This document shows positions 32,566 through 45,821 of a stretch of 64,000 nt of DNA, piece after piece (the stretch's first letter is position 1; every line of letters begins with the position of its first letter). The stretch is taken from positions 600,555,644-600,619,643 of the forward strand of contig NC_081415.1 in assembly GCF_030272615.1 (NCBI RefSeq), given 5' to 3'. A program made the position numbers and the translations under genes. The notes under the pieces were generated by a model. That model was given only the letters and a program-made list of their open reading frames with translations. It was not told the origin of the DNA and ran no database searches. The DNA comes from Cryptomeria japonica. Its lineage: Eukaryota; Streptophyta; Pinopsida; Cupressales; Cupressaceae.

Positions 32566-33801
32566 TGTACTATTGAAAATTATATCCTCGTACAATTTCA
32601 TGCTCATTTGGGTCTCACTTTGGTGTTTTTGCCTTCTTTTCCTTGATAATGCTTGATTCTTCTCAATTCAAAGCTAGATATGTGGTATTTGCTTCCTCTT
32701 CTTGTTTCCTAACCTTGGCTCAACCCAGATGGACTTGACTAGGGTACCTAGCACCCTTGTCATCCTAGACTAGGGCACTAGGCACCATAGTCTAGGCCAA
32801 AAGGGCCCAAACTTAAACCCTCTAACGATGAAAAAAATTTGATACCCAATGTTAGCCTTCTTCATAATTTTCAAGATGTTTTGTGGAGTTAGGTATAAAA
32901 TAAAATAATATCTCTCAATTATATTTCCTCAAGAGTAATTCAATTTGAATTGAGAAAGAAACCAAGCATCATTAAGGCAATGAAGGAGTGGTCAATTTTT
33001 CGTATTTTCAAGCTCATTCAAGATGACATTCATGATCAAATTTATGTAAAGGCATGCATAGAAATATCAAAAAAATTATGAAGATTTCAAGGAAAAAGAG
33101 ATTCATAAAGGAAGATATAAACATTTCAATTCAACATTTTATTCTAGATCTAGCCTGTACCCTGCAAGGGTAAGCTCTTTTTTGTATTTATTCATCATTA
33201 TCAAGTTAATTGCAAACTTGGGGTTTGACCTAGGCAAAGCCCTATCAACCCAACACAATTTTTCCTCTCTTGTGAGTGTGGGTTTTAAATTTAGCAAAGA
33301 AGGAATAGTTTTAGAAAGTGTAGACTAAGACAAAGAGAACTAGATTTCAAAGAAGTAGAAAACCTTGGACACTGTAGCTTAGCTACAATGTCTGATAGTT
33401 TTCTGATAAATTTTTAGGGAAATACTCCGAGTGACATCTTGATTCTGAATCTATTTTTGAAGTTCACATCAGACACCTGGAGGATAGTGATGCCTAGCTA
33501 CGATGCACAACACTTTGAGTCTCAAATAGTAGACATAGGTTCCTTTATGTTCCTTGTTTCCAAATATGTACTCAGAGTCTACACATTTATTTTGTAGCTT
33601 ACTGTTTATGTTGATTACTCTCAATTTTGCATCATCATCCCTAGTTCTTGCATTTAATCATTCTATCTTATCCAATTGCATCTACATCCTCAACAAAGGA
33701 AACAATTACTCATTGTGCCCAACAATTTCAAGGGTTTGTAAGAGGGCCTACTGGCTATTTCCCTAATGTATATCGATGTGAATGGGTTTGATTCGACCAC
33801 A
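32566..33801 (+). repeat. 3' LTR of gag-protease gypsy relic
   Basis: Partner of 26153-27441; shared blocks are given there. It begins TGTACTATTG just after the miniature element. The end is taken at GACCACA. The target duplication is not recognisable at this age. Confidence 0.65.
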
Positions 33802-34149
33802 TTATAGCTACAAGGGTTAGCTAGCTTTCATTAGGTATCTGGTATTTTCTTGTATTAATTGGTATGATAGAAAGATGATCCTTTGATTGAGTGTGTGAGA
33901 AGAGGTCTAATAGTATTGAAAAATACACACAAATGAATTTTAGGTGGAGCGTTGGTAGATGATATGGGAGAGATAAAGCATCTAGAATTGCAAATTTAGC
34001 TCAAGGAATGAGGGAGATCCTAGAAAGGTTAAAGATAAAATAGAGACAACTCAAAGAAGGGGAGTTCACCTTGAAGAAATGAGTGATGAAGAAGGAGAAG
34101 TGACACAAGAAGCTCAAGGTCATGAAGAAGAAGTATAAAATGTTGTAGA

Positions 34150-34770
34150 GACTAGATTTCTTAAAGCCATGGGAAAGATTGGAGGTACACTTTGATTGAA
34201 TCGTGAAGAACTCATAGACTAGATTACATAGATGGAAATACACTTTGAATAGGAATCTATAAAATAATCCAAGAAGGTGAAACTTTCTTGCACAAGATTA
34301 AAATCCATGCAACTTAATGGTGAGACTATGTGTAGATTGAAAGACAAAGAAAAGGGAAAGATAAAACTAAAATTTGGAGTGAAATGGTGTTGAAGTTGAA
34401 TGCCAACTTCATACCTTCAAATTATCAGTTGAGTTAATTCAAAAGGTTACAAAACTTGAGTCAAATGGAAACAAATGAAAAAGAATATAATGAGGACTTA
34501 TAAAAACTCGCTATAAGGTCTGGATATGTAGAAGATGATTTGGAAAAGATATCAAGGCATATACCAAGTAAGATGAAGAATAATGACAAGTTGGTTAGTC
34601 ATTTTGGGTGGATAATTTTAGTTATAATGATAGTTGAGGAGTGCAAGAGAATATTCTATTTTTAGCAAATAGTGGGAATTTCCAAGGTGGCATTGGAAAT
34701 TGGGTCAAAACTAGGTGCCATCTTTGTTGTGGTTTTAAAACATGGTATTGTATGCCATAAATAATTCTTA
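34150..34770 (+). pseudogene. gag: Chromovirus-like gag relic
   Basis: Plus-strand remnants read in order like a Ty3 chromovirus Gag: IDWITEME-like and W..YV sequences, ERQRKGKDKTKIWSEMVLKL, ANFIPSNYQL, RLQNLSQMETNEKEYNEDL, AIRSGYVEDDLEKISRHIPS, then a broken CCHC-like stretch (about 34715-34765). Several stops and shifts interrupt it and no pol follows. The typical chromovirus order W-D-L, K.F.P.DYQ..L...LQNL and Y..EF..L allows the call despite decay. Confidence 0.6.
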
Positions 34771-34779
34771 TCTTGTTCA

Positions 34780-37499
34780 TTTATCTAATCATTGCATACT
34801 TGAGGAATTGTATTTATGTTGAATATGCAAGTATTAAAATGTTGTTGAAATTACCCCAATATATTAGTGAAATTATTGTGAAGACTTGCTTTGCAATCGT
34901 GTTGTAATCTTCTATTGGATTTTAATATTACATTGAGAAGATAAGTGAATTTTTTTCTCTCAAAATGATTTTCCTCACATAAAATTGTTGTAATTTATTT
35001 TATTGTTTATGTTATTGATTTATTATGTGTTTCTATATTTTCTATAATTCTAGATCATATTTAATTTTTTTTGATATTTTTCTCTTCCCAATATAAGCAT
35101 ATGAAGTTGATTCCTGTCCGTTGCTTCCTTACACCTAATATTGTGAGGATCAATGATCAAAGTAATCATTTTCTTTGCAAATAATGCTTAGAGGGGATAA
35201 AAACTCTAGAATCACATGGGAGAGAAAGAAGAGGGCTTGTGAGGGCACACATAATCAACAAAATGAAGGAATGGAATCCTAGGTAGGGAAATCCTAAATG
35301 CTCATAAAATTGGAAGAATAGGGACTTGGAGAAAAATTGTGAAAGGAATGCTAACATAAAAAAATCCACAATTGTAATAGGTAAGCCAAGGCAAGTGTTT
35401 GGGAAATAGGGTACCAAGAAAAAAATACTAAGGCATGAAAAGTCTAAAAAATACACTCATGATTAGAAATTGACCCAAACACTCATATTTAGAAATTTTC
35501 TATTTCTTAAAATTTAGGCACATGAAAAAGACACGAGGAGAGGCAAAGAACACTACCAAACACAAATTAAACAAAGGGAGATATTGAAGGAAATATCTAT
35601 GTGGATATCAATGATGGGTAGAGTGAGGCAATGTCAAAAAGGGAGACACAATGTTTAATTTTTTTTAATTTTTTTTTGTATTTTAGGCCATGTTGGTAGG
35701 TGCAAGACGTTGAGTCCACTTCTAGTGGAAGTTTTTGCCTTAGAAAAAAAAAATGCTGACAAATGGGTACCTATTTTGTGCATAATGGGACTCATGCTTC
35801 AGGACCTAGAAGCAAAATTTAAGAAAAGGGATCATACCTGTTTTTAAAACTTATTAATTTTTTTAAAAATAGGTTAAAATAATGGGATCTATTTTTTAAA
35901 ATCCTAATTGGAGGCTCATTTTTTGCTATGGGTTTTTGCTTATAAAATATTTTGGGAGCCAACCCTTTGCCTTGGACCTGCAACTTGAAGGTCATGTTAG
36001 TGTCACTAGAAAATAGTGACTTTGGACATATGTTTGATGACTTTTTTTGCAAAATTATTTTATGAAATTAAAACTCATTACATATGAGAGTGTCAAGATA
36101 TCAAATATGTATTTTTTTTTTTCTACTTTTCAAGTAATTTTTGATGAAACTAGTCCATAAACTTGAAATAATACGTTTTTATTTTTATTTTTTAATAACT
36201 TAATATTTTTTATGTTTTTCAAAAAAAAATGGCATCAATATACACACAATTATTTTCAAAATGAAAAAGTAAATTTAAAAAATGACAAGTTTAGGTCTAC
36301 TTATGGTGGCTATACATGAGGGGTTTTCAAAACAACAATTAGGGCCAATAAAAAATTAATGATAAAATTACAAAAAAATATTATCATCAATCTTCAGTGT
36401 CTTATAGATCTTTTCCAAGAGGATTCATAAAAATATTTTTGTTTAAATCAAAATATGGTGGCCCTACACGTGCATGGTATGGTCCTGAAAAAGTGGCTTT
36501 TAAATAGTGGTTTTCACACATGCCTATTGAAAATCAATTTGTATCATCTAGGTATTAAATTTTTATTTTTTTTGGAAATTAGACTCCAAGTAAACTTACA
36601 TTTTATATTGCTAATTTTTTTTAAGATTCAATCTTTAAGTGTTTCAAATTTTTAGATCAATTGTGACAAATTCTGAAAATTAAAAAAACACTTCCACTTT
36701 TTGGTCAAAAAGTGGACTCAATTTCTTACACACCCGTGTAAGAAATAGTTTTTACATGATCAATGCCCAAACAAGCCACACATATTTTAATACGTGTTTC
36801 ATCAAAATATTGACACGTCTCATGCAATATTTAGAAAAACACTTAAATATTATAATAATTCAATTAAATGATTTTACTATTCTAGGACTATAGCATAATT
36901 TTAAGGCCTATATTTCCATCTTTATACTTTAATAAGAATTGGATTGGGAAATGCCAATGATGAATACGTTTTTTGGTTTTGTATCAACAAAATCAAGTAA
37001 TTGGGTATGGGTTAAATTGGGGTGAGGTTCACTTACCTATTGGATAAGACACAAAAACTAATGATACGTAGCCCATCCATGCAAGAATGTCACTATAGAG
37101 GCCATTAGGTCAACATGAAAGGGATAAGGAGACCTATTGTTCAAGTTTACAACATGCCCCTATTTTTGCAAATTGGTGGTTCGTCTTTTAATTCTATTAT
37201 TTCTTGCGAGGGACTACTAAAGTTTTATTTTATTTGTTGCCATGCATCTTTCTAGCCTTGCCTCTAGGGAGCGTTTCTATGTCGTGTAGAAGCGTAAAAA
37301 GTGATATTCTTTCATTTTATTGAATGAAATTTCAAGGGAACTCCATTACAAATTTTTTAAATTGAAGAGAAAATTTTTAATTTTTTAAATGTGAATCCAT
37401 CAAATACAAACACAAACAATTAAACTCTAGGAAAATATGATTGAATGAGCACCATATATCCTCACGGTGATTGTTGAATGAAAATGAAAATCATTATTG
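34780..37499. other. AT-rich spacer without genes
   Basis: I see no gene. The sequence is strongly A/T-rich (for example 35640-35690, 36100-36250). The minus-strand frame at 35166-35456 and the plus-strand frame at 36455-36655 have no recognisable content. A short inverted phrase ACACCCGTGTAAGAAATAG occurs at 36728. Confidence 0.5.
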
Positions 37500-38260
37500 T
37501 TCAATAGATGATGGTTAAGAAGATATCAAATTTAAATGATTTTTTTGTATGACATCTTTATGCTCGTCAAATTTGGCCACATTATTTTATCAATGACAAC
37601 CAAATGGATATCAGATTTCAACCATTCATTAGGTGATGACAACTAAATGGTTGTCAAATTTAACTCACTGAACTATTGATGTGACTATCAAATGAATGCC
37701 ATTTAATTATATATTTTGTATTTGACATGCTAGTGCAAGTCAAATAAACTAGAATCAAGTTAGAGATGATGGTCAACTAATGTGAAATTTCAATGTAGTA
37801 TTTTACATATAACAAATTTGACGTCAAATTTAAACCAATTATTTTTAAAATGACAATCAAAAGAACATCAAATTAAATATTTTAAGAAGGAAATAAACAT
37901 TTAATTTGAAATATTTAAAATGAACAAAAGAAAGACACATCAGTCCATCAAACTTAGAATTTTAAATTTCTATTTATGATGCTTTAATGGTCATAAAATT
38001 GAAGAAAGAATCAAGCAATGACAATTGAATAACCGTCTACTTTAACCTAAATCAGTACTGAGTGATGACATGCAAATTAAATTTTAACCTTAAGAAATAC
38101 TAAGAGATCACTATTAAAAGACCATCTAAGTTAACATTGTTGAATTCTGATGTATGATTGATCAAATGAATGTTAAATTCAACTGTGTAGAATCATCGAC
38201 CATGACTAAACTTATGGATAGTTTTGTTGTTTGATATCTCAACATAGGAATCTAGTAACT
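37500..38260. repeat. Degenerate dispersed repeat field
   Basis: A loose motif, TGACAAYCAAATGRATRTCAAATTTAA, recurs with many changes: clear at about 37594, 37638 and 37684, weaker near 37760, 37852, 38018, 38062 and 38165. Spacing is roughly 40-90 bp. It looks like an old short tandem repeat blurred by mutation. No coding frame is present. Confidence 0.4.
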
Positions 38261-38362
38261 AAATTGGATTTAAATATTTCATTGGCATCAATAAAAAAAA
38301 TATTAAAAGGATGGCATGATTTGTTTAAGAGGGTGAGGGGTAGTAACATATCGTTATGATTC

Positions 38363-39702
38363 TGTTGGCAACAACAAGGAAGGAAAACTGAGAGGGGGGT
38401 GAATAAGTTTTTACCGAATTAAAAAAATTAAGCACTATCTCAAATCTTATCAGCTGCAACAAAAAGAAATATAACATCAATAACAACAACACACATAACA
38501 CCAATATTTTGACGTGGGAAACCCCATTAAGGGAAAAACCATGGTGGGAACCTACCCACAATAAGATGATACTCTACAGTAGTATGTATAAATATTACAA
38601 TGGGGAATACACATGCATTCACACACACTTCTCAAATTACAATGACCTAGAAGGCTACAACCCTCAGAGAAGGTTCACTACCTTACAAATATATTCAGAC
38701 TATAATCCATAAAAGATGAACTGCAAAAATAGTATCTGCTAATGTTTAATGACAATTTCGGTTAAGCTCATATGTCTGCCCTTCACCAATCTCTTCTCAA
38801 TACACCACACTGAAAGATGAATTCACTTGATCGTACATACACCACTCTCTGATAATGCAGACTCAACAACAACCACCCAATTACATGAATATTACACCCA
38901 TTTATACAAATCGTCAACCTTGACTACAAGGTCGACCAAACCCTTAACACCTAATTACAAAATTACACCACATGATACATAAATCAACCACTGGACTAAT
39001 ACACTATTATAATCAACATGACATGGACATAAATCAACTCCTCAAACATGCACCACTATCGGAAATCTCACCAAGATCAACCACAACATGTTACATCACC
39101 AGAAATACCGCATAACATGAAGAATATCACTGGATCCATAAGATCATCAAGAACATGCACAATGATCAATGTGGACCATCAGAACAAATAAGAAATGATT
39201 AGAAAACACCAACAAGAATGTTAGAATCATCTGCAATAGCTACACCAACACGACTTAATCAAATCTTCATCGATCAACACACTAACATTCAGGAACACTT
39301 AACATCAACTCCTCCAACAAGAAAGATAGCTTGCGGAGAATCAAATCATGAACCATCTAAAATGAAGATACACACGAACATCCCAAACACTCTCCTGAAT
39401 CTGCAACACAAGATATGATCATACTGGACCACAACGGATCAAACACCAGAACACTGCAACATTGAAAACTGAAAACTAATCTTCATACCAGAATCCTCAA
39501 ATCAATCAAATAATCACATAGCATCATGGAATCAATAAAGAATGAAGTATCTCTAGTTGATTCAACATAGAAAACAAATAAACCAACCAGATCAACTCAT
39601 TGTAATCACCAGATTACCAAAACAATTCTCCGCAACACCAAAACACAAGAATATGTTGACATCAATGACAACAACATATCCTAGGAGCAACAATATCCAA
39701 AA
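38363..39702 (-). repeat. 3' LTR of copia A
   Basis: This 1340-bp LTR begins (plus strand) TGTTGGCAAC and ends CAATATCCAAAA, where the partner ends CCAACA. A TATA-like TGTATAAATGG on the minus strand lies near 38905. It contains the conserved hairpin block (GTGGGAACCTACCCAC on the plus strand, 38552-38567). Listed frames within it are shadows. Confidence 0.9.
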
Positions 39703-39703
39703 A

Positions 39704-40047
39704 TCTCCCCCTTTGGCATTGATGGAGACATATGAATGTAAAAAGCAATCAATGCAAAGGAATAAATCAACACCAACAAACTTCAACAAACTCCCTCTAA
39801 GATCATGCACACAAAGCTCCAAAGATAAGGCAGTTTTTCACATGCTTCTCTCCCCCTTTGACATCAATGCCAAAGACAAAAACTGATCAAGCTTCTCTCC
39901 CCAAACCAGATAATCTCTCCCCCTTAGGATGAAATCACCATTGTGAACAACATACTAACTACCCCAGTTGAGTAGCAACACCAACTCATCAACCTGGATA
40001 AGAGGATAATATTGTGAAGTCCACTGGAATGATGCATATTCATGCAC
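39704..40047 (-). promoter_or_regulatory. 3' untranslated region with several polypurine tracts
   Basis: The tract adjoining the 3' LTR is rc of TCTCCCCCTTTGG (39704-39716). Similar purine tracts on the minus strand occur at about 39849-39860, 39896-39902 and 39915-39924. TTTGGCATTGATGG (39712-39725) and CATCAATGCCAAAG (39861-39874) are an inverted pair of up to 14 bp flanking the second tract. Element B shows the same arrangement. Confidence 0.6.
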
Positions 40048-40873
40048 CTAGTTCTCATCGGGAGGGGCAGAGACCCCTAACTTGTCTCTCACATACACAA
40101 ATGTATATGTAGGCAAAGGCTTAGTGAAAATATCTGCAATCTGATCCTTTGTAGATACATACTCAAGCTTAACTTTCTCATCACTGACTCTCTCCCTCAA
40201 GAAATGAAACTTTATTGATATATGCTTTATTTTAGAGTGCAGTACCGGATTCTTGGAAACATTAATATCACTTGAATTGTCACAATAAATAACAGTAGGC
40301 TCATCATATATAACTCTAATGTCCTTCAACATCCGCTTCATCCAAACTACGTGAGTACAGTTTCTAGCAGCAATTATGTATTCATCTTTAGCAGTAGATA
40401 GAGATATATCTTACTTGCCCATGAGACCAACTTCTTCGGATCATCTACATCACCTGCCCAATCAACATCATTATAGGCACATAACATTAAATCATCATTC
40501 TTTAGATACCGCAACCCATAGTCAATAGTTCCCTTGAAATATCTGAAAATCTTCTTCACAACAATAACATGAGTCTCTTTAGGATCAACTTGAAATCTGG
40601 CACAAAGACAAACAACATGCATGATATCCGGTCTAGTTTGAGTCAGGTACAACAATCCACCTACCATAGATCTGTACAAGGTTTGATTAACTTTATGAGA
40701 TTCATCATTCTTAGACAACTTGCATCCAGTCACCATAGGAGTTCCAACAGGTTTAGAATTAGCTAACACAAACTTCTTCAACAATTCCTTCACATACTTA
40801 GAATGAGAAATGAAAATATCTGTACCAGTTTGAGTAATTTGCAATCCTAAGAATAATTTTGTCTCACCTATCA
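40048..40873 (-). pseudogene. pol: RT end and RNase H of copia A
   Basis: This is the distal part of pol after the nested insertion. MIGETKLFLGLQITQTG continues the RT directly from the EFEMS reading at 47267. Then come RPDIMHVVCLCARFQVDPKE and YNDVDWAGDVDDPKK, with RNase H acidic residues. About 10 codons (the usual TSGG.FFLG region) are missing, and a frameshift ends the first frame at 40374. The second frame (40341-40048) has VIYCDNSSDINVSKNP, TKDQIADIFTKPLP and DKLGVSAPPDEN before the stop. Confidence 0.85.
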
Positions 40874-40878
40874 TAGAC
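40874..40878. repeat. Target-site duplication of nested copia, left copy (TAGAC)
   Basis: TAGAC directly precedes the left LTR of the nested element and recurs at 47262-47266 directly after the right LTR. Both lie within the RT sequence of copia A. Confidence 0.95.
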
Positions 40879-41540
40879 TGTTAAATTCTGTGAGAAACAA
40901 GAATTGAGCCAGGATCTGATGTCGGTCATAGATCACATGCAACTCCAAGCAACGGATGATCGAAGATCAAAATAGCTGAATGAAGATAAATCTGATATGA
41001 GAGAAAAATAGAGATAAAGAAGAGAATTTAGAGAAGACTCTCACCGAGCTATCACTTCCCTTGTGAAGGTGAGAGTATATTGCTTATTATATAGAAAAAT
41101 AATAGCATATACAACCAAGAGGTGCATTAACTCCCACCTCCATAAAAAGTGGGAGGTTTTACCTACTACCCCATAAAAGGTGGGAGGTTTTTACCTACTT
41201 GGTAAATGTCAAAATATGTGGCATAACCTCCTTACATGAAAACAAGAAAGGAGTTATAAGAGGTGGCACATAAGGCCAAAAGAGGGTGAGAAACCCAACT
41301 ACCCCATAACCCACTTAGGTAATGACAAAATAGTGGTTATGAGAGGTGGCACAACAAGCCAAAAGAGGGTGTGTAACTCAACTACCCATGTGAGGTGGAG
41401 AGTTACACATGTAGCTAATGTATTCCGCCACGTGTCCTCATATTAACCACACCTAATAACCTAAGCAAGCTTAATAATATATGTGTAGGAAAAATAAATA
41501 CCCCCTAACATAAGGAAAATTAAAAAAACCTACACTAACA
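40879..41540 (-). repeat. 3' LTR of young copia
   Basis: Begins TGTTAAATTCTG and ends ACACTAACA on the plus strand. On the minus strand a TATA box CTATATAATAAGC lies at about 41081-41093. Differences from 46600-47261 that I can see are CAACGGATG versus CAACAGATG (about 40935) and AACAAGAAAGG versus AACAAAAAAGG (about 41244). Confidence 0.95.
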
Positions 41541-41550
41541 CCCCCCCTTA
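41541..41550 (-). other. Polypurine tract of young copia
   Basis: The reverse complement is TAAGGGGGGG, directly against the 3' LTR. It primes plus-strand DNA synthesis. Confidence 0.85.
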
Positions 41551-41696
41551 AGCGTAGCTTAGGTGGGTGAAAAGATGGGTCCTGGCAAATGAGGCCATGT
41601 TAGGTACCCATGTACATAAATATCCCCCCCAAAAGAAGAAGTCCCCCATAAGAGGAATAGACCCCCCCTAAATAGAGAGAGAGAAAGAATGAAGGA

Positions 41697-44600
41697 CTAA
41701 GAAGCCCCTCCTGAAGTAGACACCTTTTGCATCCCAAGCAAAGATCGCAAATGAAGGAACTTGCTTTCAGTGAAAGGTTTGGTGAAGATGTCCGCAGTTT
41801 GCTCCGATGTAGAACAATACTTAAGATCAATGATGCCTTCCTGAATGAGCTCCCGAATATAGTGCATATGTATCTCAATGTGTTTCGTCCTCTGATGATG
41901 AACTGGATTTCTTGAGATCTATATAGCACTCTGATTATCACAAAAGATGATGGTAGGCTTTCTGACTGGAATACCAAACTCAGTAAGAATATTTTGAAGC
42001 CAAATAGCCTCAGTGGTGGCATTGACTGCCCCTCGATACTCGGCCTCTGTCGATGAAAGAGCAATTGCAAACTGCTTCTTGCTCAACCAACAAACTGGAC
42101 CAGAACCAAGTGAGAAGCAATACCCAGAAGTAGACTTGCGATCCTGAGAATCACCTGCCCAATCTGAATCCGTATATCCTACCAAGTCAATATCCACACC
42201 TGCTACATACTGAATTCCATAATTGTGAGTACCCTGAATGTAGTGGAGGATCCGCTTAGCTGCTTTCCAATGCAACTCATGTGGCTCCTGCATGAATCTA
42301 GAGACCATGCCCACAGCATAAGAAATGTCGGGTCTCGTATGAGTCAAATAAATGAGGCTTCCAACAAGCTGTCGATATAAAGTGCCATCAACCAAGGGTG
42401 AAGAGCACTTAGCCTCAAGTTTGACCCCTGACAAAAATGGAGTAGGTGCAGGCTTATAATCAGCCATGTGAAATCTAGAGAGCATATCAAGTGCATACTT
42501 GGGTTGTCCAAGGAAGATTCCTGAAGATGATTGAGTGATCTCAATTCCCAAGAAGTAATGTAGAAGACCCAAGTCTGACATCAAAAATCTATTATGTAGA
42601 GCAATTTTCACTGCTTTGATGGTGGATGAGTGACTCCCTGTGAGTAACAAGTCATCAACATAGAGAACTAGAAATGTGAGAGTTTCATCCTGTTGCAGAA
42701 TGTATACGTTCGGATCAGAATGGCACCGAGTGAAACCAACTGTTAGAAGGAATGAGTCCATCTTGGCATACCAAGCTCGAGGAGCTTGTTTAAGGCCATA
42801 GAGAGACTTTCGAAGTCGACACACAAGTGAAGGATCCTGAACAAACCCCTGTGGTTGCTCCATGTAGATTTCCTCCTGAAGGTCACCATGAAGAAATGCA
42901 CTCTTCACATCCATCTGATGAACTTCCCAATGATGGGCTGCAGCTATAGCAAGAACAAGTCGGATGGAATTCATCTTAGCAACTGGAGCAAAAGTCTTAG
43001 AGTAATCAACCCCTGGAACTTGGGAAAAACCTTTTGCTACCAAGCGAGCCTTATACTTATCAACTGACCCATCCGCTGCAAATTTTGTTTGATAGATCCA
43101 CTTGCATCGAACAAGTTTCCTTCCCTTAGGAAGAGGAACTAAATCCCATGTGTGATTCCTTTCCAAGGAATTGAACTCTTCTTGCATTGCAGCATCCCAC
43201 TTAGGAACACCTGAAGCTTCTCGAAAGGACTGTGGATCAGAAGCTGAAGCAATGAAGAGATGTGGAGCTTGCTGAAATTGTGACCTTGTTCTTCTAGTAT
43301 CTAATGGATCACCAAGCCAATCTCCTGCTGACTCAAATGTTTGTCGAGCCCAAAGAGGCACTGAGGCTGGAGAGTCTGGGGGAGAATCATCAACCTCTGA
43401 ATGATGACTATGAGAGGAATGTGAATCCTCATCATCACTGTCACCATCTGAAGTAGAGGAAGAAGACTCCTCATCAAGATTAGGAGGATTAAGATCCTCT
43501 GAAGAACTGTCATCATAATGCAATTTCTCCAATGTGATAGTGGATGGAGAAGTGGTGTGAGAAGAACTAGAAGAACTCTCCTCAAAATGAACACTCCTCT
43601 CAATGAACAACTCATGAGTAGTGGGATGGAGAAGCCTATACCCTTTGACATCATCTGGATATCCAACAAATATGCAAGGCTTACTCTGCGGATCCATAGC
43701 CTTGCGTTTTTCAGCTGGAATGTGGGCCCATGCAAGAGAACCAAACACTCTAAAGTGTTTAACTGTGGGTTTTCGACCAGTCCAAGCTTGAAAGGGAGTT
43801 ACCCCCTTCACAACTTTATGAGGAACTCGATTCTGGATGTAACACGCACAGTTGATGGCCTCTGCCCAATACTGAGGTGCTAAAGACTTGGAGTGAATTA
43901 TACAATTAGCCATCTCCTTCAAGGACCTATTCTTTCGTTCTGCTACACCATTTTGTTGAGGACTATATGGAACTGTGTGCTGCATGTTGATACCTTCTGA
44001 AGCACAAAACTGTTCAAACTGATTATTAACATATTCACCCCCCTTATCTGTACGCAGAATCTTGATGAACTTCCCAGATTGTTTCTCTGCAAAAGCTTTG
44101 AAATCTAGAAAATTTTCAAAGACTTCAGACTTTTGTTTGAGAAAGTAAACCCATGTATATCTAGAAAAGTCATCAATAAATGTCAAGACATATCTAGCCT
44201 TGCTGAAAGATGGTTGTGGAAATGGTCCTGCCAAGTCACTATGTACCAACTCCAATAGTTGTGTAGCTCTCCAAGCTTTACCTTTATCATACTTCTCCTT
44301 TGGATGCTTACCAAGAATGCACCCCTGGCAAACTCCATCAGAAAATCGAATAGAAGGCAACCCTGAAACCATTTCTTGTTGACTGAGTTGTTGCAAGTAA
44401 CGGTAGTTCAAGTGGCCAAACCGTTGATGCCACAAACAACTCACCTCATCTGCATGAGTGAGTAAAACTGTCGAAGGAGAGTCAGGAACAAAGTGAGAAA
44501 ACTGATATAATCTAGAATGATGATCTGCTTTTCCCACAGCAACAGTAGACCCATTATGCATTTCACTGATTACCACTGCATCTGGTGTGAACTCAACTCG

Positions 44601-45821
44601 CTTGCCAGAACCAGTGTGAGTGATCTGATAAACAGATAGGAGATTAGTTGATAAAGATGGAACACAAAGGACATCTTGAAATGTTCCTTCACCCACATCA
44701 ACAGACCCTCTCCCATGCACTTCAACAGGAGTGTCATCACCCATTAGGATGGAAGGCATAGAACATGGCTCTAAAGATGTGAAATCATCTTCTGAAGAAG
44801 CCATGTGGTGTGAAGCACCTGAGTCAATTATCCAAGAATTTGGTTGTGAAGCAATAGCAACTAGGGCCTTACCCTTTCCTTTCCCCTTACTCTTATCTAT
44901 GTCCTTAGAAGATCCTTCCGATGAACTTTGTTTGACTGAATCAGGAACCTTGATATTATTCTTTTCAAGAAGATTTGAAAGGTGATCAATTTGTTTCTTT
45001 AAACACTTATGTTCATCATGACCAGGCCTCTTACAATAAGAACACTTGACCTTCTCCTTCTTAGGTTGTTCACCTTTTGATAAAGAGGTCTCATTGTCTG
45101 CTTTTGAAGTAGCAGATTTCTGATCTTTCTTCTTCTCTCCTTGGTTCTTTTGTTTCTTATCTTGCTTACTAGACCCTTTATGTTCTTTTGTTCCTTGATT
45201 TACAACTAAGGCATGTGACTTAGAGGGCTTTATTGTACCCATTCGAACCAATTTGTCCTGCTCCCTAGTGAGTTCTGCAGCAAAATCATCTAAAGAAGGC
45301 ATTTTGAATGTGGTACCTAGGGCACGTTTGGTAGCATAGAATGTAGAAACAAACACTGAATAGTTAGGACCAAGCTTAGAAAGAATACTCAAGATCAGTT
45401 GCTTATCATCTTTCTTAGTTCCACACTGTTCCAACTGCAATCTTATAGACTTTAGTTTAGTGAAGAAGTCTTGTATAGTATCAAAATTGGTTGGATTCAA
45501 CCCTATGAGTTCATTCTCCAATTGATGACCTCTTAGTTCATCCTGCTTACCAAAGAGGTTTCCCAAAGTAGTCCATACTGCATTTGGTGTAGTAGCAGAT
45601 TCAATGTGAAAAAGAAGGTCAGGAGAGACTGACATGCACAATGTACCAAAAGCTTCATCACATTTATTAAACCATTTAATTTTTTCTGCAACATCTTGAG
45701 GTTCAGTTTCAAGTCCCATAGTAACACGATGATATCCATGTCTTTTCAGATATATTATCATCTTAAATTTCCATTCAAAGTAATTATATGGTGTTAAAAG
45801 TGGAACTGTAGATGCATCCAT
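41697..45821 (-). CDS. gag-pol: Gag-pol of young copia, one in-frame TAG in RNase H
   Basis: A single polyprotein frame starting at Met 45821. A Gag domain of about 250 residues (LLTPYNYFEWKFKM near the start) is followed by a CCHC knuckle (C260, C263, H268, C273). The protease has D333-S-G. The integrase has H465, H470, C498, C501 and D529, D592, E628, giving the D..D-35-E spacing; a Ser/Asp-rich linker (about 740-810) follows. RT starts near 870 and has YVDD at 1054-1057. RNase H spans about 1210-1373, with YTDSDWAGD, STEAEY and CDNQSA. A TAG at 41919-41921 follows codon 1300; the same frame then continues for 73 codons, including FTKPF, to a TAG at 41697-41699. All catalytic residues I looked for are present. 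Without suppression the product would lack the last quarter of RNase H. Confidence 0.95.

Noticed and set aside
40881-41540. Large direct repeat with 46600-47261 as a segmental duplication
   Set aside because: Primer-binding site, polypurine tract, target duplication and pol between them show that these are LTRs.
41919-41921. Programmed read-through stop as the favoured explanation
   Set aside because: It lies deep in RNase H and not at a gag-pol border where such signals are used, so a private mutation is simpler.
43518-43883. 121-codon plus-strand frame
   Set aside because: Antisense shadow of the young copia integrase-RT linker.
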